DNA from: an uncultured Clostridia bacterium
GTDB taxonomy: Bacteria > Bacillota > Clostridia > UMGS1883
Length of the DNA: 64,000 bases
NCBI GenBank assembly: GCA_947629005.1
Contig: CANRCD010000004.1
Location: 54,554 to 118,553, forward strand
Direction: 5' to 3'
Positions 35,514 to 45,425 of this stretch are shown piece by piece. The position numbers and the translations under genes are program-made. Numbering within the stretch: position 1 is the first letter of the stretch; every line of letters starts with the position of its first letter. The notes below the pieces were generated by a model, which worked only from the letters and a program-made list of their open reading frames with translations, was not told the DNA's origin and did no database searches.

Positions 35514-36638
35514 ATGCTAAAAAAAAATTTAAAAATACTCATTTTTGGTGGAACTGGAGTTATGGGCTCGGCCCTTGTTGAATTACTTAAAGGACATGAA
35601 CTGCATGTTACAAGCAGACAAAATATGACACCTAAAGATGGAGAAAGAATAATATACCATACTGGCAATGCGAAAAATATTGATTTTATTAAAGCTATTA
35701 TAGACAAATATGGGAAAATGGATGCTATAGTTGATTTTATGACATATAGTATTGCTGAATTTAAAGACAGAATCGAAATGCTGCTTTCATTTACGGAGCA
35801 ATATGTTTTTATGAGTTCAGCAAGGGTATTTGCCGATTCTTGTGAACCAATTACCGAGGATTCACCTAAGTTGTTGGATGTGTCTGCTGACCTAGAATAC
35901 TTGAACACAGATGAATATGCACTGGCTAAAGCACGTGAAGAAAAATTGTTAAAAGACGCAAAAAAGTCGAATTGGACAATTGTGCGTCCATATATTACAT
36001 ACGGTAGCAGGCGATTACAACTAGGAGTTTTGGAGAAAGAGAATTGGCTATATAGATGCCTTAAGGGAAGGTCAATAGTTTTTTCCAACGATATTGCTTC
36101 CAAATATACTACAATGACAATGGGAAATGATGTTGCGGAAGGAATAGCCGCATTGATAGGCAATAGATCCGCACTGGAGGAGGATTTTAATATTACGAAT
36201 AATCAACCATATATATGGGCAAATATATTCAACGTATACTTAGAAGTCCTTGAAAAAAGGCTTGGCTATCGCCCGAATGTAATTATGGCAGACAAATCGC
36301 CAAACTTGCAAATGGGCATAAAGAAATATCAGGTTATATATGATAGATACTACAATCGCGTGTTCGACAACAGTAAAATAGGCAAATTGATTGACGTGCA
36401 CCTTTTTGCAGATGCAATGGATGGAGTGAAAAAATGCTTAAATGATTTTCTAGATGAGCCAAAATTTAGGGATATAGACTGGATTATTGAAGCTATGCTT
36501 GACAGAGAATCTAATGAAACTACTCGTATAAAAGAGATTAAGTCGTTAAAAACAGGGATTAACTATTTTGCATACAGGTATGATAAAGTTGACTGTCTGC
36601 AACGATGCTTGAAGTTAAAAAGAAATTTGCATATTTAA
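35514..36638 (+). CDS. NAD-dependent epimerase/dehydratase family protein
   Basis: 374 residues, extended SDR fold: IFGGTGVMGSALVELL near the N-terminus, MSSARVFA, and YALAKAREEKLL (YxxxK). The C-terminal portion is longer and unusual for nucleotide-sugar SDRs. The ATG at 35514 has a consensus AGGAGG 7 bases upstream. Its substrate is not evident. It sits just upstream of licD and the tagD remnant, which suggests a role in side-group synthesis. Confidence 0.8.
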   Translation: MLKKNLKILIFGGTGVMGSALVELLKGHELHVTSRQNMTPKDGERIIYHTGNAKNIDFIKAIIDKYGKMDAIVDFMTYSIAEFKDRIEMLLSFTEQYVFMSSARVFADSCEPITEDSPKLLDVSADLEYLNTDEYALAKAREEKLLKDAKKSNWTIVRPYITYGSRRLQLGVLEKENWLYRCLKGRSIVFSNDIASKYTTMTMGNDVAEGIAALIGNRSALEEDFNITNNQPYIWANIFNVYLEVLEKRLGYRPNVIMADKSPNLQMGIKKYQVIYDRYYNRVFDNSKIGKLIDVHLFADAMDGVKKCLNDFLDEPKFRDIDWIIEAMLDRESNETTRIKEIKSLKTGINYFAYRYDKVDCLQRCLKLKRNLHI

Positions 36639-36712
36639 TGATAATAAACATTGAAATAATTGTATTAATAAGTTGATTATAATGCTAAAAACTATTGAAA
36701 GAAGGATATGTC

Positions 36713-37582
36713 ATGGATGAAAAACATTTCAAAAAAATGTCTCCGTTACAATCAAAAATATACGAAATATTTCTTGCGGTCAAGAAGATATGCGATGATA
36801 ATAATTTAAGATATTTTGCCATTGGGGGCACCTGTTTGGGGGCAGTTAGGCATCATGGTTTTATTCCTTGGGACGATGATCTTGATCTTGGAATGCCAGA
36901 TAAGGATTTTAAGAAGTTTATGGAGATTGCGCCTTTGCAGTTGCCCGAGTATTTAGAGTTAGTCGACGTTGGCGATTTGGATCATATGTTTTCGCTCCAT
37001 GCAAAGGTACATGATACAAGAACTACCTTTGTAAACAAGATGACGATGCCCTATCCAGACTCATATATGGGTGTTTTTGTAGACATAATGCCGATTTGTG
37101 GCATGCCGGGAAATAAAGTTAAGAGAAGACTATATGAAAAAGCATTAAGGTTTTTGATTAGAGCCAATGCCAATAGACGGACCTCTTTTTCTGATAAGGA
37201 GGGGAGTATTGCTAAACTTTTGTGGCTTTTGGTCAAGCCCATTAATTTCATTGTGCCAATGAATTTCTATTCAAATCTTTGGCATAAAATTGCCTTTTCA
37301 ACGGACTTTGATAGCACAGAGTATACGGCTTTTCTTTGGACCACAGATGTACGAAGATACTCTTTCAAAAAATGTTGGTTTGAAGAATGCGTAGAGATGC
37401 CGTTTGAAACTACAACTATAAGTTGCCCCAAAGGTTGGCATGAGTATTTAACAAAACATTTTGGTGATTATATGGAATTGCCACCTGAAGCTGATCGAAG
37501 AGGTTGGCATGGTTTCTCAGGCCTTGTTGATTTAGATAGGCCGTATAAATATTATCAAGAGAATGGAGCGCCGAAACAATGA
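36713..37582 (+). CDS. LicD family phosphotransferase
   Basis: 289 residues. LicD signature YFAIGGTCLGAVRHHGF at about 34-50 and WDDDLDLGMP at 53-62, the metal-binding nucleotidyltransferase-fold motif. LicD proteins transfer phosphocholine or related phospho-groups from CDP-activated donors to surface glycans. GAAGGA precedes the ATG at 36713. The next gene, overlapping by 4 bases, is a broken cytidylyltransferase that would have supplied such a CDP donor. Confidence 0.9.
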   Translation: MDEKHFKKMSPLQSKIYEIFLAVKKICDDNNLRYFAIGGTCLGAVRHHGFIPWDDDLDLGMPDKDFKKFMEIAPLQLPEYLELVDVGDLDHMFSLHAKVHDTRTTFVNKMTMPYPDSYMGVFVDIMPICGMPGNKVKRRLYEKALRFLIRANANRRTSFSDKEGSIAKLLWLLVKPINFIVPMNFYSNLWHKIAFSTDFDSTEYTAFLWTTDVRRYSFKKCWFEECVEMPFETTTISCPKGWHEYLTKHFGDYMELPPEADRRGWHGFSGLVDLDRPYKYYQENGAPKQ

Positions 37583-38019
37583 TAATAGGGTACACAACAG
37601 GAGTTTTTGACCTATTCCACATAGTCCACTTGAACTTACTTAAAAACGCAGAAGGTATGTGTGATAAGCTCATAGTTGGTGTTACGGTAGATGACCTTGT
37701 TACATACAAAGGCAAACATGCTATGATACCCTTTGAAGATAGAGTTGAGATCGTGAGAAGTTGTAAATACGTTGATGCGGCTGCGTCTCAATACGATATG
37801 GACAAGCTTGCGGACTGTAAAAAGCTTGGAGCGTCGGTGCTATTTGTCGGTGACGATTGGTATGGTACAGAAAAATAGCAAAAATTTGAAAGAGATTTTG
37901 TTTCGGAGGGTATTAAAATTATATATTTCCCGTACACGAAAGGCATTTCTTCAACTAAGATAAATCATACTCTTAGTGTTCTTCGTGATAAGGGGGAAAA
38001 AGAATGGTTGCAGATATAA
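37579..38019 (+). pseudogene. TagD-like glycerol-3-phosphate cytidylyltransferase, broken by in-frame TAG
   Basis: MIIGYTTGVFDLFHIVHL begins a cytidylyltransferase. The catalytic HxGH appears as HIVH, with Val in place of Gly. FVGDDWYGTEK is followed by TAG at 37876-37878, after which the frame stays open with KFERDFVSEGIKIIYFPYTKG and stops at 38017-38019. The C-terminal half (with the STxxI-like SSTKI motif) would be lost on termination. It overlaps licD by 4 bases. A CDP-glycerol supply for LicD was its probable role. Confidence 0.85.
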
Positions 38020-39289
38020 CATTTTATAGGCCATTATACTCTATATTCAGAAATATTGATAGAGAGAACATACAACTGGACAGCAAATCTAATCAGTTAA
38101 AAAATTTCCTTATTGATGATAAAAAGAGCTTGGTAAGTTTAAAGTTATTGCTATGGGTGGTAATATTTTACCTCTACCACTGCGAATTTTCCATAAAAAA
38201 GCGCCGCTCCAATAATGAACGGAGGTTGGCGGCATGATGATTGATAAGAAATTCTGCATGAGTTAATATCTAATGTACAGATATGTCTTTGATAAAACTA
38301 AAATGGATGATGCCGGAAACAGCAGTATAATAGACATATCTTTTCCACGAACACCCGTTAAAACGGCGGATGATTTATTAAATGCAATAGAGAAAAATGT
38401 CAATGAAGCCTGCGGGAACGGTAAAGCTGTATTGGCCTTAAGCGGAGGCATTGATTCTGCAATTTTGGCTAAATTTATGCCGAAAGGCTCGAAAGCATAT
38501 ACTTTCAGGTGCATAGTTCAGGGAAAACAAGTTACATACGAAACAGAAGCCGCGCATAGATGGGCAAAATTATGCGGTCTTAAGCATGAAATCATTGATA
38601 TATATTGGGAAGATGTAGAATGTTGTTGATACTTTGATGGAGCATAAGGGGACACCAGTACATTCCATGGAAACTCAAATATATATCGCGGCGCTTAGGG
38701 CAAAGGCGTTTGGCGCTGAGAAGTTTATTTTGGGAGAAAATGCTGACATAATATATGGCGGTATGAACGGAATCCTTGCAAAGGATTGGCTTTATTCTGA
38801 ATTTGTTGACAGGTATACATATGTTATGCCATATAAGGTTCTTAGAGAACCTGTTATGATTTTTGAGCCATATATGGAATATGAAAAAGACGGCCACATA
38901 GATGGGTACAATTTTATCAATAAATATTTTCGTCGGAAGCACTTGGGACATATATTAATGCTTGCGAAACGGCGGGAATCAAATTTGTAGGCCCATACTC
39001 AACTACATATTTTAACGCGCCGATAGATTATACTAGGATTCGAAATGGAGAAACAAAGTATATTGTCCGTGAGGCTTTTAAAAAGCTATATCCTAATGAA
39101 AAAATCCCAACTAAAATTCCAATGCCGCGGCCGGTGAATGAGTGGTTTAAGAATTGGGCTGGGCCCGTCCGTTCAGAATTTATACCTCATTGTACGGACA
39201 TCATGACTGGTGACCCAAAATGGATGGTATGGTGTCTTGAAAGATGGTTGAATTTACTTGAAAAACAAAGGAGAGCATATAATGAGTAA
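38004..39289 (+). pseudogene. Asparagine-synthase-like amidotransferase, broken
   Basis: Pieces in several frames: VADITFYRPLYSIFRNID from 38004; after a shift KFKVIAMGGNILPLPLRIF; then from 38273 the PP-loop LSGGIDSAILAKFMP; a shift near 38620 to VVDTLMEHKGTP and LGENADIIYGG; another near 38960 to FVGPYSTTYFNAPIDYTRI, ending RRAYNE at 39289. At least three frame changes are needed. The domain resembles the asparagine synthase C-terminal ATP-pyrophosphatase without an obvious glutaminase. It overlaps the tagD remnant at its 5' end and the DUF362 remnant at its 3' end. Confidence 0.8.
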
Positions 39290-40488
39290 AGTTGCAATAG
39301 AGTATGCGGATAATTATAGATTGGAAACTGTAAAAACGGCGCTGAAAAGGTGCTTTGCCGATTTGGAACTTCCCCCCTGATAATCCTTTATCAGGTGTGG
39401 TAAAACCAGGAGACACGGTATTTATTAAACCAAATTGGGTCGCATCGCGGTGGAGACAGTCTTGCCCCCATAAGGACAATTTATACTGTGTGATTACGCA
39501 TCCGGCTGTTATTGAGGCGGTAGCAGATTTTACGGAGGAAGTGCTCAAGGGTAATGGAGAAATTATAATAGGCGATAATCCATCTATTGACGCAGATTTT
39601 CAAGAGATCATGGACTTTACGGAAATCAAAAAATTGAAAACAAGTATGATGTAAAAGTTACTATTTTGGATTCGCGTCCTCTTGTATGTGCTGATTTGGC
39701 ATATTACGGGAAAAAGGGTCTTATGGTTCCACAACCGGGCGACCCCAAAGGAAATGAGGAAATAAATCTCGGGAAAGAAAGTTTGTTGTATGGAATTGAC
39801 CAGGCAAGGTTTCATGGCGTCTTTGATAAAAGGGATGAAACTGTAGCGTCGCATAATAGCGCAACACAGATGTATACATCTGCGAGAAGCCTTTACGATG
39901 CGGATGTCTATATATCAATTCCCAAATTAAAAACCCCACCAAAAGGTTGGCGCTACATTAAATCTCAAAGGCCTTGTAGGGACAATAAGCAATAAAAATC
40001 AGCTTGTGCATTGGCAGGTTAGATACCCGGAAATACACGGCGATGAGTACTCCAGCAAAGAAGCTTATGAGGCAGGTATGGCCGCCAAGGTAAAACATAG
40101 GGGAGCATGGCCGGGTAATGATACTATTTGGAGAATGGTAGTAGATCTGTACAAGGCGATGCTAAAAAAAGAGCGGAGGTATTTATCTGTAATTTACGGG
40201 ATAATAGCGGGGGAAGGCCAAGGCCCATTTTGCCCGACAAGCAAAACCGCAAATATTATACTTGTTGGGGATGATTTGCTTGCTACGGACATTGCGGCGG
40301 TACGGTATATGGGGTTTGATCCGCAGAGAATAAAGTATTTGAACTATTTTATAGAAAATGGTTTTATAAGCTACGGTGATATTGATGTGAGCGGCAGCGG
40401 AATAGGATCTAAATATTTTGAGGCTGATAATAATTATGCGGACTTTTATGTCGTGAAGCAGTGGGAATGCATAAAAAATAGAATGTAA
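39282..40488 (+). pseudogene. DUF362-type protein, broken
   Basis: From ATG 39282 the DUF362 pattern is split. SKVAIEYADNYRLETVKTAL is shifted in a C6 run near 39371-39376 into GDTVFIKPNWVASRW. A second shift near 39650 leads to LDSRPLVCADLAYYG, and a third near 39950 into KVGATLNLKGLVGTISNK, ending GSKYFEADNNYADFYVV at 40488. GATL-LKGLVG is the family motif. Three frame changes make it inactive. It was probably co-expressed with the asparagine-synthase-like gene it overlaps by 8 bases. Confidence 0.8.
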
Positions 40489-40515
40489 AAAATACACAAC
40501 CGATTGAGGTGCTCT

Positions 40516-41553
40516 ATGTCAACATTTACAAACGCAACATTGATGATAACAGGCGGTACAGGCAGTTTTGGCAACGCCGTGCTTAACCGTTTTCTCGCAA
40601 CTGATATTGGCGAGATACGCGTTTTCTCACGTGACGAAAAAAAGCAGGACGATATGCGCCACGAGTTTCAGGCGAAGATGCCCGAAGTGGCGGAAAAAAT
40701 TAAGTTTTATATCGGGGATGTTCGCGATATAGCCAGCGTTAAAAACGCTATGCATGGCGTTGACTATATTTTTCATGCGGCCGCGCTCAAACAGGTGCCA
40801 TCCTGCGAGTTTTTCCCGATTGAGGCTGTAAAAACAAATGTCCTCGGAACTGAAAATGTCTTGACCGCGGCTATTGATGAAGGCGTTAAAACCGTCATCT
40901 GTCTTTCTACAGACAAGGCTGCTTATCCCGTAAACGCTATGGGGACAAGCAAGGCAATGATGGAAAAGGTCATTGTGGCAAAAAGCCGCACCGTTGACCC
41001 CAGCAAGACAAAAATATGCTGCACACGTTACGGAAACGTAATGTGCAGCCGTGGTTCGGTTATTCCGTTGTGGATAGATCAAATAAGAAGCGGCCAGCCC
41101 ATAACCATAACAGACCCCACTATGACACGCTTTATTATGTCACTAGATGAAGCGGTGGATTTGGTGCTGTTTGCTTTTGAAAACGGAACGAGCGGCGATA
41201 TTCTTGTGCAGAAGGCGCCGGCCTGCACTATTCAGACTCAGGCTGAAGCGGTGTGCGAATTGTTCGGCGGTGACAAGAATAAAATTAAGGTTATCGGTAT
41301 TCGCCACGGAGAGAAAATGTACGAGACCCTTCTAACGAAGGAGGAATGCGCCCACGCAATAGATATGGGGAATTTTTACCGCGTTCCCTGCGATAAGCGT
41401 GATTTGAATTATGACAAATACTTCAGCCAAGGTAATCCTGAACAATCAAAGCTTACGGAGTTTAACTCCAATAATACTTTGCGGCTTGACGTTGAGCAGG
41501 TTAAGGAAAAGATACTATCGTTGAAATATATACAGGATCTGCTTAATATGTGA
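40516..41553 (+). CDS. capE: UDP-GlcNAc 4,6-dehydratase/5-epimerase (CapE/FnlA-like)
   Basis: 345 residues. First enzyme of UDP-L-FucNAc synthesis: inverting dehydration of UDP-GlcNAc. Seen: MITGGTGSFGNAVL at about 10-23, EIRVFSRDEKKQDDMRHEF, LSTDKAAYPVNAMGTSKAMMEK with the Met-xxx-Lys version of the active site, and CCTRYGNVMCSRGSVIPLW. GC-richer than the broken genes just upstream, so the composition changes sharply here. TTGAGGTG precedes the ATG at 40516. Its pathway partners CapF and CapG are encoded 6.9 kb further on, after the acyl-transfer module. Confidence 0.92.
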   Translation: MSTFTNATLMITGGTGSFGNAVLNRFLATDIGEIRVFSRDEKKQDDMRHEFQAKMPEVAEKIKFYIGDVRDIASVKNAMHGVDYIFHAAALKQVPSCEFFPIEAVKTNVLGTENVLTAAIDEGVKTVICLSTDKAAYPVNAMGTSKAMMEKVIVAKSRTVDPSKTKICCTRYGNVMCSRGSVIPLWIDQIRSGQPITITDPTMTRFIMSLDEAVDLVLFAFENGTSGDILVQKAPACTIQTQAEAVCELFGGDKNKIKVIGIRHGEKMYETLLTKEECAHAIDMGNFYRVPCDKRDLNYDKYFSQGNPEQSKLTEFNSNNTLRLDVEQVKEKILSLKYIQDLLNM

Positions 41554-41626
41554 TAAAATTTAACTCTGTAAACAAGTATACATAAATTAGTGTGTTTTAA
41601 TTGTTGGCGTATTTGAGGAGCATATC

Positions 41627-42610
41627 ATGAGAAAACAGATCTGTTTGATCATTATTAAAATCTTTACATTGTCATTGCCCTTTATCTGTATGTCACTGGC
41701 AGTAGGATTATTTCCCTTAAAGTTTATGGATAATGAGTGCGCACAATATTATCAAAATAGAGAATATGCAGAATTTCATGAGGATTATTGCCGAGTCCTT
41801 ATTATCGGAGATTCTTTGGCAAAAGCTGGTTGGATGCCGGACGAACTTTCTGATGATACATATAATTTTGCTCTGGGTGGGCTTTGCCCAATAGAGGAAT
41901 ATTACTATTTACGTGATTATCTTCAATATAATGAGGCCCCAGAATATGTTATACTTACTCAAGGACTTGAACGCTTTTTTTCACTGGGAACTTTATGGGA
42001 TAGAAGTGTGTATTTTCACAGAATTAGTTTGACAGAAATGTTAGAAGTTTATAAAAGCGCTCGAGAATTAAAAGATGAGATAGTATTTAGTAATAAAAGT
42101 TTAGTAGATTTAATGTTTTATAAGATCTATTCCCCGACTTTGTACAGTACAGCCTTTTTTAAAGGGATTTTTACAGATAGATTAAAAAATAATATTGCGT
42201 CATATAATGGAGTCAAAAAGTCAAGAGGTCATTCATTTTTTATTACAAATAACGGTTTTAATGGAATTGGCGAGATTGCGGGATATGATTCGTTTGAGTC
42301 GTCAAGTATTTTTGATGAATATTTTAGGAAAATAATCGAATTATGTGAGGATAATGATATAAAAATAATTATTCAAAGCGCTCCTATAAATAAGACAACG
42401 TATGAAAACCTAAATCCAGAGTTTGTCAGAGGTTATAATGAGTATATAAAGAAAATACAAAGTGATTATCCAAATATTGTTGTAAATGGGGAGTTGTATT
42501 ACTACGATAATATTTATTTTGGTGACGTACATCTTCATCTCAATAAAGACGGAGCTATAAAATTCTCCAGAGAAATGAAGAAAAAGTACAGTAATACAGT
42601 ATTTAAATAA
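41627..42610 (+). CDS. SGNH/GDSL-like membrane-anchored protein A
   Basis: 327 residues. N-terminal hydrophobic anchor (7-30), then an extracytoplasmic SGNH-like domain: VLIIGDSLAKAGW with GDS at 61-63, block II-like FALGGLCP, block III-like ILTQG, and a C-terminal DVHLHLNKDGA. This layout resembles the DltD/AlgX-type partners of MBOAT acyltransferases, one of which is encoded 4.2 kb downstream. GAGGAG precedes the ATG. It is a tandem paralogue of the next gene. An acyl-transfer or hydrolase step outside the membrane is inferred. Confidence 0.75.
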   Translation: MRKQICLIIIKIFTLSLPFICMSLAVGLFPLKFMDNECAQYYQNREYAEFHEDYCRVLIIGDSLAKAGWMPDELSDDTYNFALGGLCPIEEYYYLRDYLQYNEAPEYVILTQGLERFFSLGTLWDRSVYFHRISLTEMLEVYKSARELKDEIVFSNKSLVDLMFYKIYSPTLYSTAFFKGIFTDRLKNNIASYNGVKKSRGHSFFITNNGFNGIGEIAGYDSFESSSIFDEYFRKIIELCEDNDIKIIIQSAPINKTTYENLNPEFVRGYNEYIKKIQSDYPNIVVNGELYYYDNIYFGDVHLHLNKDGAIKFSREMKKKYSNTVFK

Positions 42611-42642
42611 AAGTTTATTGTTAATCTTTAGGAAGTGTGCTT

Positions 42643-43644
42643 ATGGTGAAGCAAATTATATTTATAATAGTTAAATTTACATTCCTAATACTGCCGTTCA
42701 TCTGTATGTCAATATTAGTAAGATGCTTTCCAATGTTTTTTATGGATGAACAGTATGCGGCATTTAAGTATAATAAGGAATATACTGAGGGGCATGAAAA
42801 ATATTGCCGCATTTTGATAATGGGAGATTCCTTGGCAAAGATATCTTGGATACCTGACGAACTATCTGATGATACGTTTAACTTTGCTTTGTTGGGCAAT
42901 AGTCCTGTGGAGAACTATTACTATTTATATGAATATCTTCAAAACAATGAGGCTCCGAAGTATATTTTTTACACTCAGGCAACAGATAGATTTTTATATT
43001 CAGGGGGAAATTTTTGGAAAAGGAATTTGTATTTCCACAGAATTAATGCGGATGAAATTTTAGATATATATAAAACAGAAAAAGAGAGTGGGGGGGGGTA
43101 TATATTTGAGGAAAAATCTTTATTTGATGCAGCGCTATATTTAAATTATTCTCCTTCGTGTTATAGCGCAGCTTTTATTAATGGATTAATGTCTAACAGA
43201 TATAAGAAAAATATGGATGAATATAATTATGTGGTAAAATATCGCGGACGCACCGAACCGGGAAAAGGCAAGGGATATAACGGGGTGCATAGTATAGTAA
43301 ATTACACATCTTTTGATTATAATAGTATTCCTGACCTTTACGTTAGAAAAATGCTGGAGCTATGTCGAGAGAAAAGCATAAAAATGATATATCAAGCCCC
43401 TCCCTTGAATAGAGCCACATATAAAAAGTTAAATGAAAATTTCCTAAGAGAGTATAACAAATATATGCAAAAATTGCAAGATGATTACCCAGAAGCATTA
43501 ATAAATGGGCAGTTTTATTACTATGATAATATTTATTTTAATGATGATTGGCTACATCTCAATGAGAACGGAGCTATAAAATTCTCCAGAGAGATGAAGC
43601 AAAAATACAACTACATTTTTGACCCACAGGAGGCAGGCGCATGA
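42643..43644 (+). CDS. SGNH/GDSL-like membrane-anchored protein B
   Basis: 333 residues, paralogue of protein A over its whole length: same anchor, ILIMGDSLAKISW with GDS at 61-63, FALLGNSPVENYYY, and C-terminal DWLHLNENGAIKFSREM. A G8 run at about 43091-43098 lies within frame and is a potential slippage site. The ATG at 42643 is used (TAGGAAG upstream), not GTG 42637. It overlaps the FkbH-like gene by 4 bases, tying the pair to the acyl-carrier module. Confidence 0.75.
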   Translation: MVKQIIFIIVKFTFLILPFICMSILVRCFPMFFMDEQYAAFKYNKEYTEGHEKYCRILIMGDSLAKISWIPDELSDDTFNFALLGNSPVENYYYLYEYLQNNEAPKYIFYTQATDRFLYSGGNFWKRNLYFHRINADEILDIYKTEKESGGGYIFEEKSLFDAALYLNYSPSCYSAAFINGLMSNRYKKNMDEYNYVVKYRGRTEPGKGKGYNGVHSIVNYTSFDYNSIPDLYVRKMLELCREKSIKMIYQAPPLNRATYKKLNENFLREYNKYMQKLQDDYPEALINGQFYYYDNIYFNDDWLHLNENGAIKFSREMKQKYNYIFDPQEAGA

Positions 43645-45422
43645 AAGAATTAGAGTATCCGTTTGACGCGAATTACATACTGTCAAAAAAGAAACGAATA
43701 AAAAGACAGTTGCTTGAAGAAGGCGGTAATTTCGTGGAGAAAAAGGTGGCAATACTCGGAGGATCCACTACCAACGACATAAAGCTGATACTGGAGCTGT
43801 TTCTGCTCAATTACGGAATAAAGCCAAGCTTCTATGAATCCGAGTACAATCAGTATTATCAGGACGCCATGTTCCCGAACGCAGAGCTTGAGGAATTTGC
43901 TCCTGATGTCATTTATGTATGCACCTCAAATCGCAACATCACAAATTTTCCGGTTATGAGTGATGACGCAGCAGATATTGACAAACTCATAGCTCAGGAG
44001 GTTGAAAAGTTCACAGGTATATGGGCATCTCTTTCGGAAAAGTATGCCTGCCCGATAATACAGAACAACTTTGAGATGCCGTTTTATCGGCTTATGGGCA
44101 ATAAGGACGCGAGCGACATACATGGCAAAGTGAACTTCATTTCAAGGCTGAATATGAAATTTTACAGTTATGCTCAGGAACACCAGAATTTCTATATCTG
44201 TGATATAAACTATATTTCGGCCGACTACGGACTTAAGGAATGGTCCGACCCGTTCTATTACCATATGTATAAATATGCGATGAACGTGAACGCTATTCCG
44301 TATCTGTCCTTCAACGTGGCTAATATTATAAAGTCCATATTCGGAAAAAATAAGAAGGGCTTTGTGCTTGACCTTGATAATACTCTCTGGGGAGGAGTTA
44401 TTGGCGACGATGGCGTGGATAACATAGTTCTCGGTCCGGAGGAGTCCGAGGGACAGGTTTATTCGGAGTTTCAGCGCTACTTGAAGGAGCATCGCCAGAT
44501 TGGGATCATCCTTAATGTTAATTCAAAAAATGATTATGAAAATGCTATTTCCGGCCTTAAGCACCCTGACAGTGAGCTTTCGGAGGATGATTTCATCGTT
44601 ATAAAGGCTAACTGGGATCCCAAGGATAAAAACTTTTCGGACATTGCAAATGAGCTTAATCTCCTGCCTGAAAGTTTGGTTTTCATTGACGATAATCCCG
44701 CTGAAAGGCACATCGTTACAGAGCAACTGAAAAATGTATCCGCTCCCGAGATAGGCGAGGTGCATAACTACATTCAGAATATTGACCGCAACGGATATTT
44801 TGAGGTCACGACCCTTTCAAAGGATGATATGGAGCGCAACGAGATGTATAAGGAGAACGTAAAACGCGCTCAGCTTAAGGCGAGCTTTGCTGATTATGGA
44901 GAGTATCTTAAGTCCTTGGAGATGAAGGGGATTATTAAACCCTTCGAACCTATTTATGTCGCGCGCATTGCTCAGCTCACCAATAAGAGTAATCAGTTCA
45001 ACCTTACGACAAAAAGGTATACCCCTCTTGAAATAGAAGATTGCATGAATGATGACAGCTATATCACACTTTACGGAAAGCTTATGGACAAATTTGGCGA
45101 TAACGGTGTTGTTTCCGTCGTAATAGGACGTGTTGACGGCGAGGTTTGTCACATTGATTTATGGATAATGAGCTGCCGTGTGCTTAAAAGGGATATGGAA
45201 TTTGCGATGATGGATACGCTTGTGCATCATTGCAAAAATCGAGGGATTAAGCAGATCAGGGGCTATTATTACCCGACCGCTAAAAATAATATGGTGCGGG
45301 AATTTTACTCTTTGCAGGGCTTTGAGTTGATTGCCTCGGACGAGCATGGTAATACTGAATGGGAATTTAATATTCCCACGCAGTATGAAAATAAAAATAA
45401 ATTTATAGATGTGGAGGAATAA
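43641..45422 (+). CDS. FkbH-like HAD-IIIC acyl-ACP synthesis protein
   Basis: 593 residues. Three parts: an N-terminal SGNH-like region (VAILGGSTTNDI, about 36-47), a central HAD-IIIC phosphatase with nucleophile motif VLDLDNTLWGGVIGDDG (Asp244 and Asp246) and VFIDDNPAERHI, and a C-terminal GNAT-like region. FkbH proteins are known to load glyceryl from 1,3-bisphosphoglycerate onto an acyl carrier protein with loss of phosphate; the next gene encodes such a carrier. This points to a glyceryl- or related hydroxyacyl-S-ACP intermediate. AGGAGG lies upstream of the ATG. Confidence 0.88.
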   Translation: MKELEYPFDANYILSKKKRIKRQLLEEGGNFVEKKVAILGGSTTNDIKLILELFLLNYGIKPSFYESEYNQYYQDAMFPNAELEEFAPDVIYVCTSNRNITNFPVMSDDAADIDKLIAQEVEKFTGIWASLSEKYACPIIQNNFEMPFYRLMGNKDASDIHGKVNFISRLNMKFYSYAQEHQNFYICDINYISADYGLKEWSDPFYYHMYKYAMNVNAIPYLSFNVANIIKSIFGKNKKGFVLDLDNTLWGGVIGDDGVDNIVLGPEESEGQVYSEFQRYLKEHRQIGIILNVNSKNDYENAISGLKHPDSELSEDDFIVIKANWDPKDKNFSDIANELNLLPESLVFIDDNPAERHIVTEQLKNVSAPEIGEVHNYIQNIDRNGYFEVTTLSKDDMERNEMYKENVKRAQLKASFADYGEYLKSLEMKGIIKPFEPIYVARIAQLTNKSNQFNLTTKRYTPLEIEDCMNDDSYITLYGKLMDKFGDNGVVSVVIGRVDGEVCHIDLWIMSCRVLKRDMEFAMMDTLVHHCKNRGIKQIRGYYYPTAKNNMVREFYSLQGFELIASDEHGNTEWEFNIPTQYENKNKFIDVEE

Positions 45423-45425
45423 AAA

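Noticed and set aside
32802..37878. Two in-frame TAG codons (32802 and 37876) could suggest TAG recoding
   Set aside because: TAG is used as a normal stop by nearby intact genes (for example the nucleotidyltransferase ending at 8890 and the SLH gene ending at 11922), and the affected genes' neighbours also carry frame changes or other lesions. Ordinary nonsense mutation is simpler.
26635..40488. All frame changes being sequencing errors
   Set aside because: Housekeeping genes and many genes inside the same stretch are intact, and several lesions are nonsense codons or large deletions rather than homopolymer slips. A few (C6 near 39371, G8 near 29563) could still be errors, so read checking is listed.
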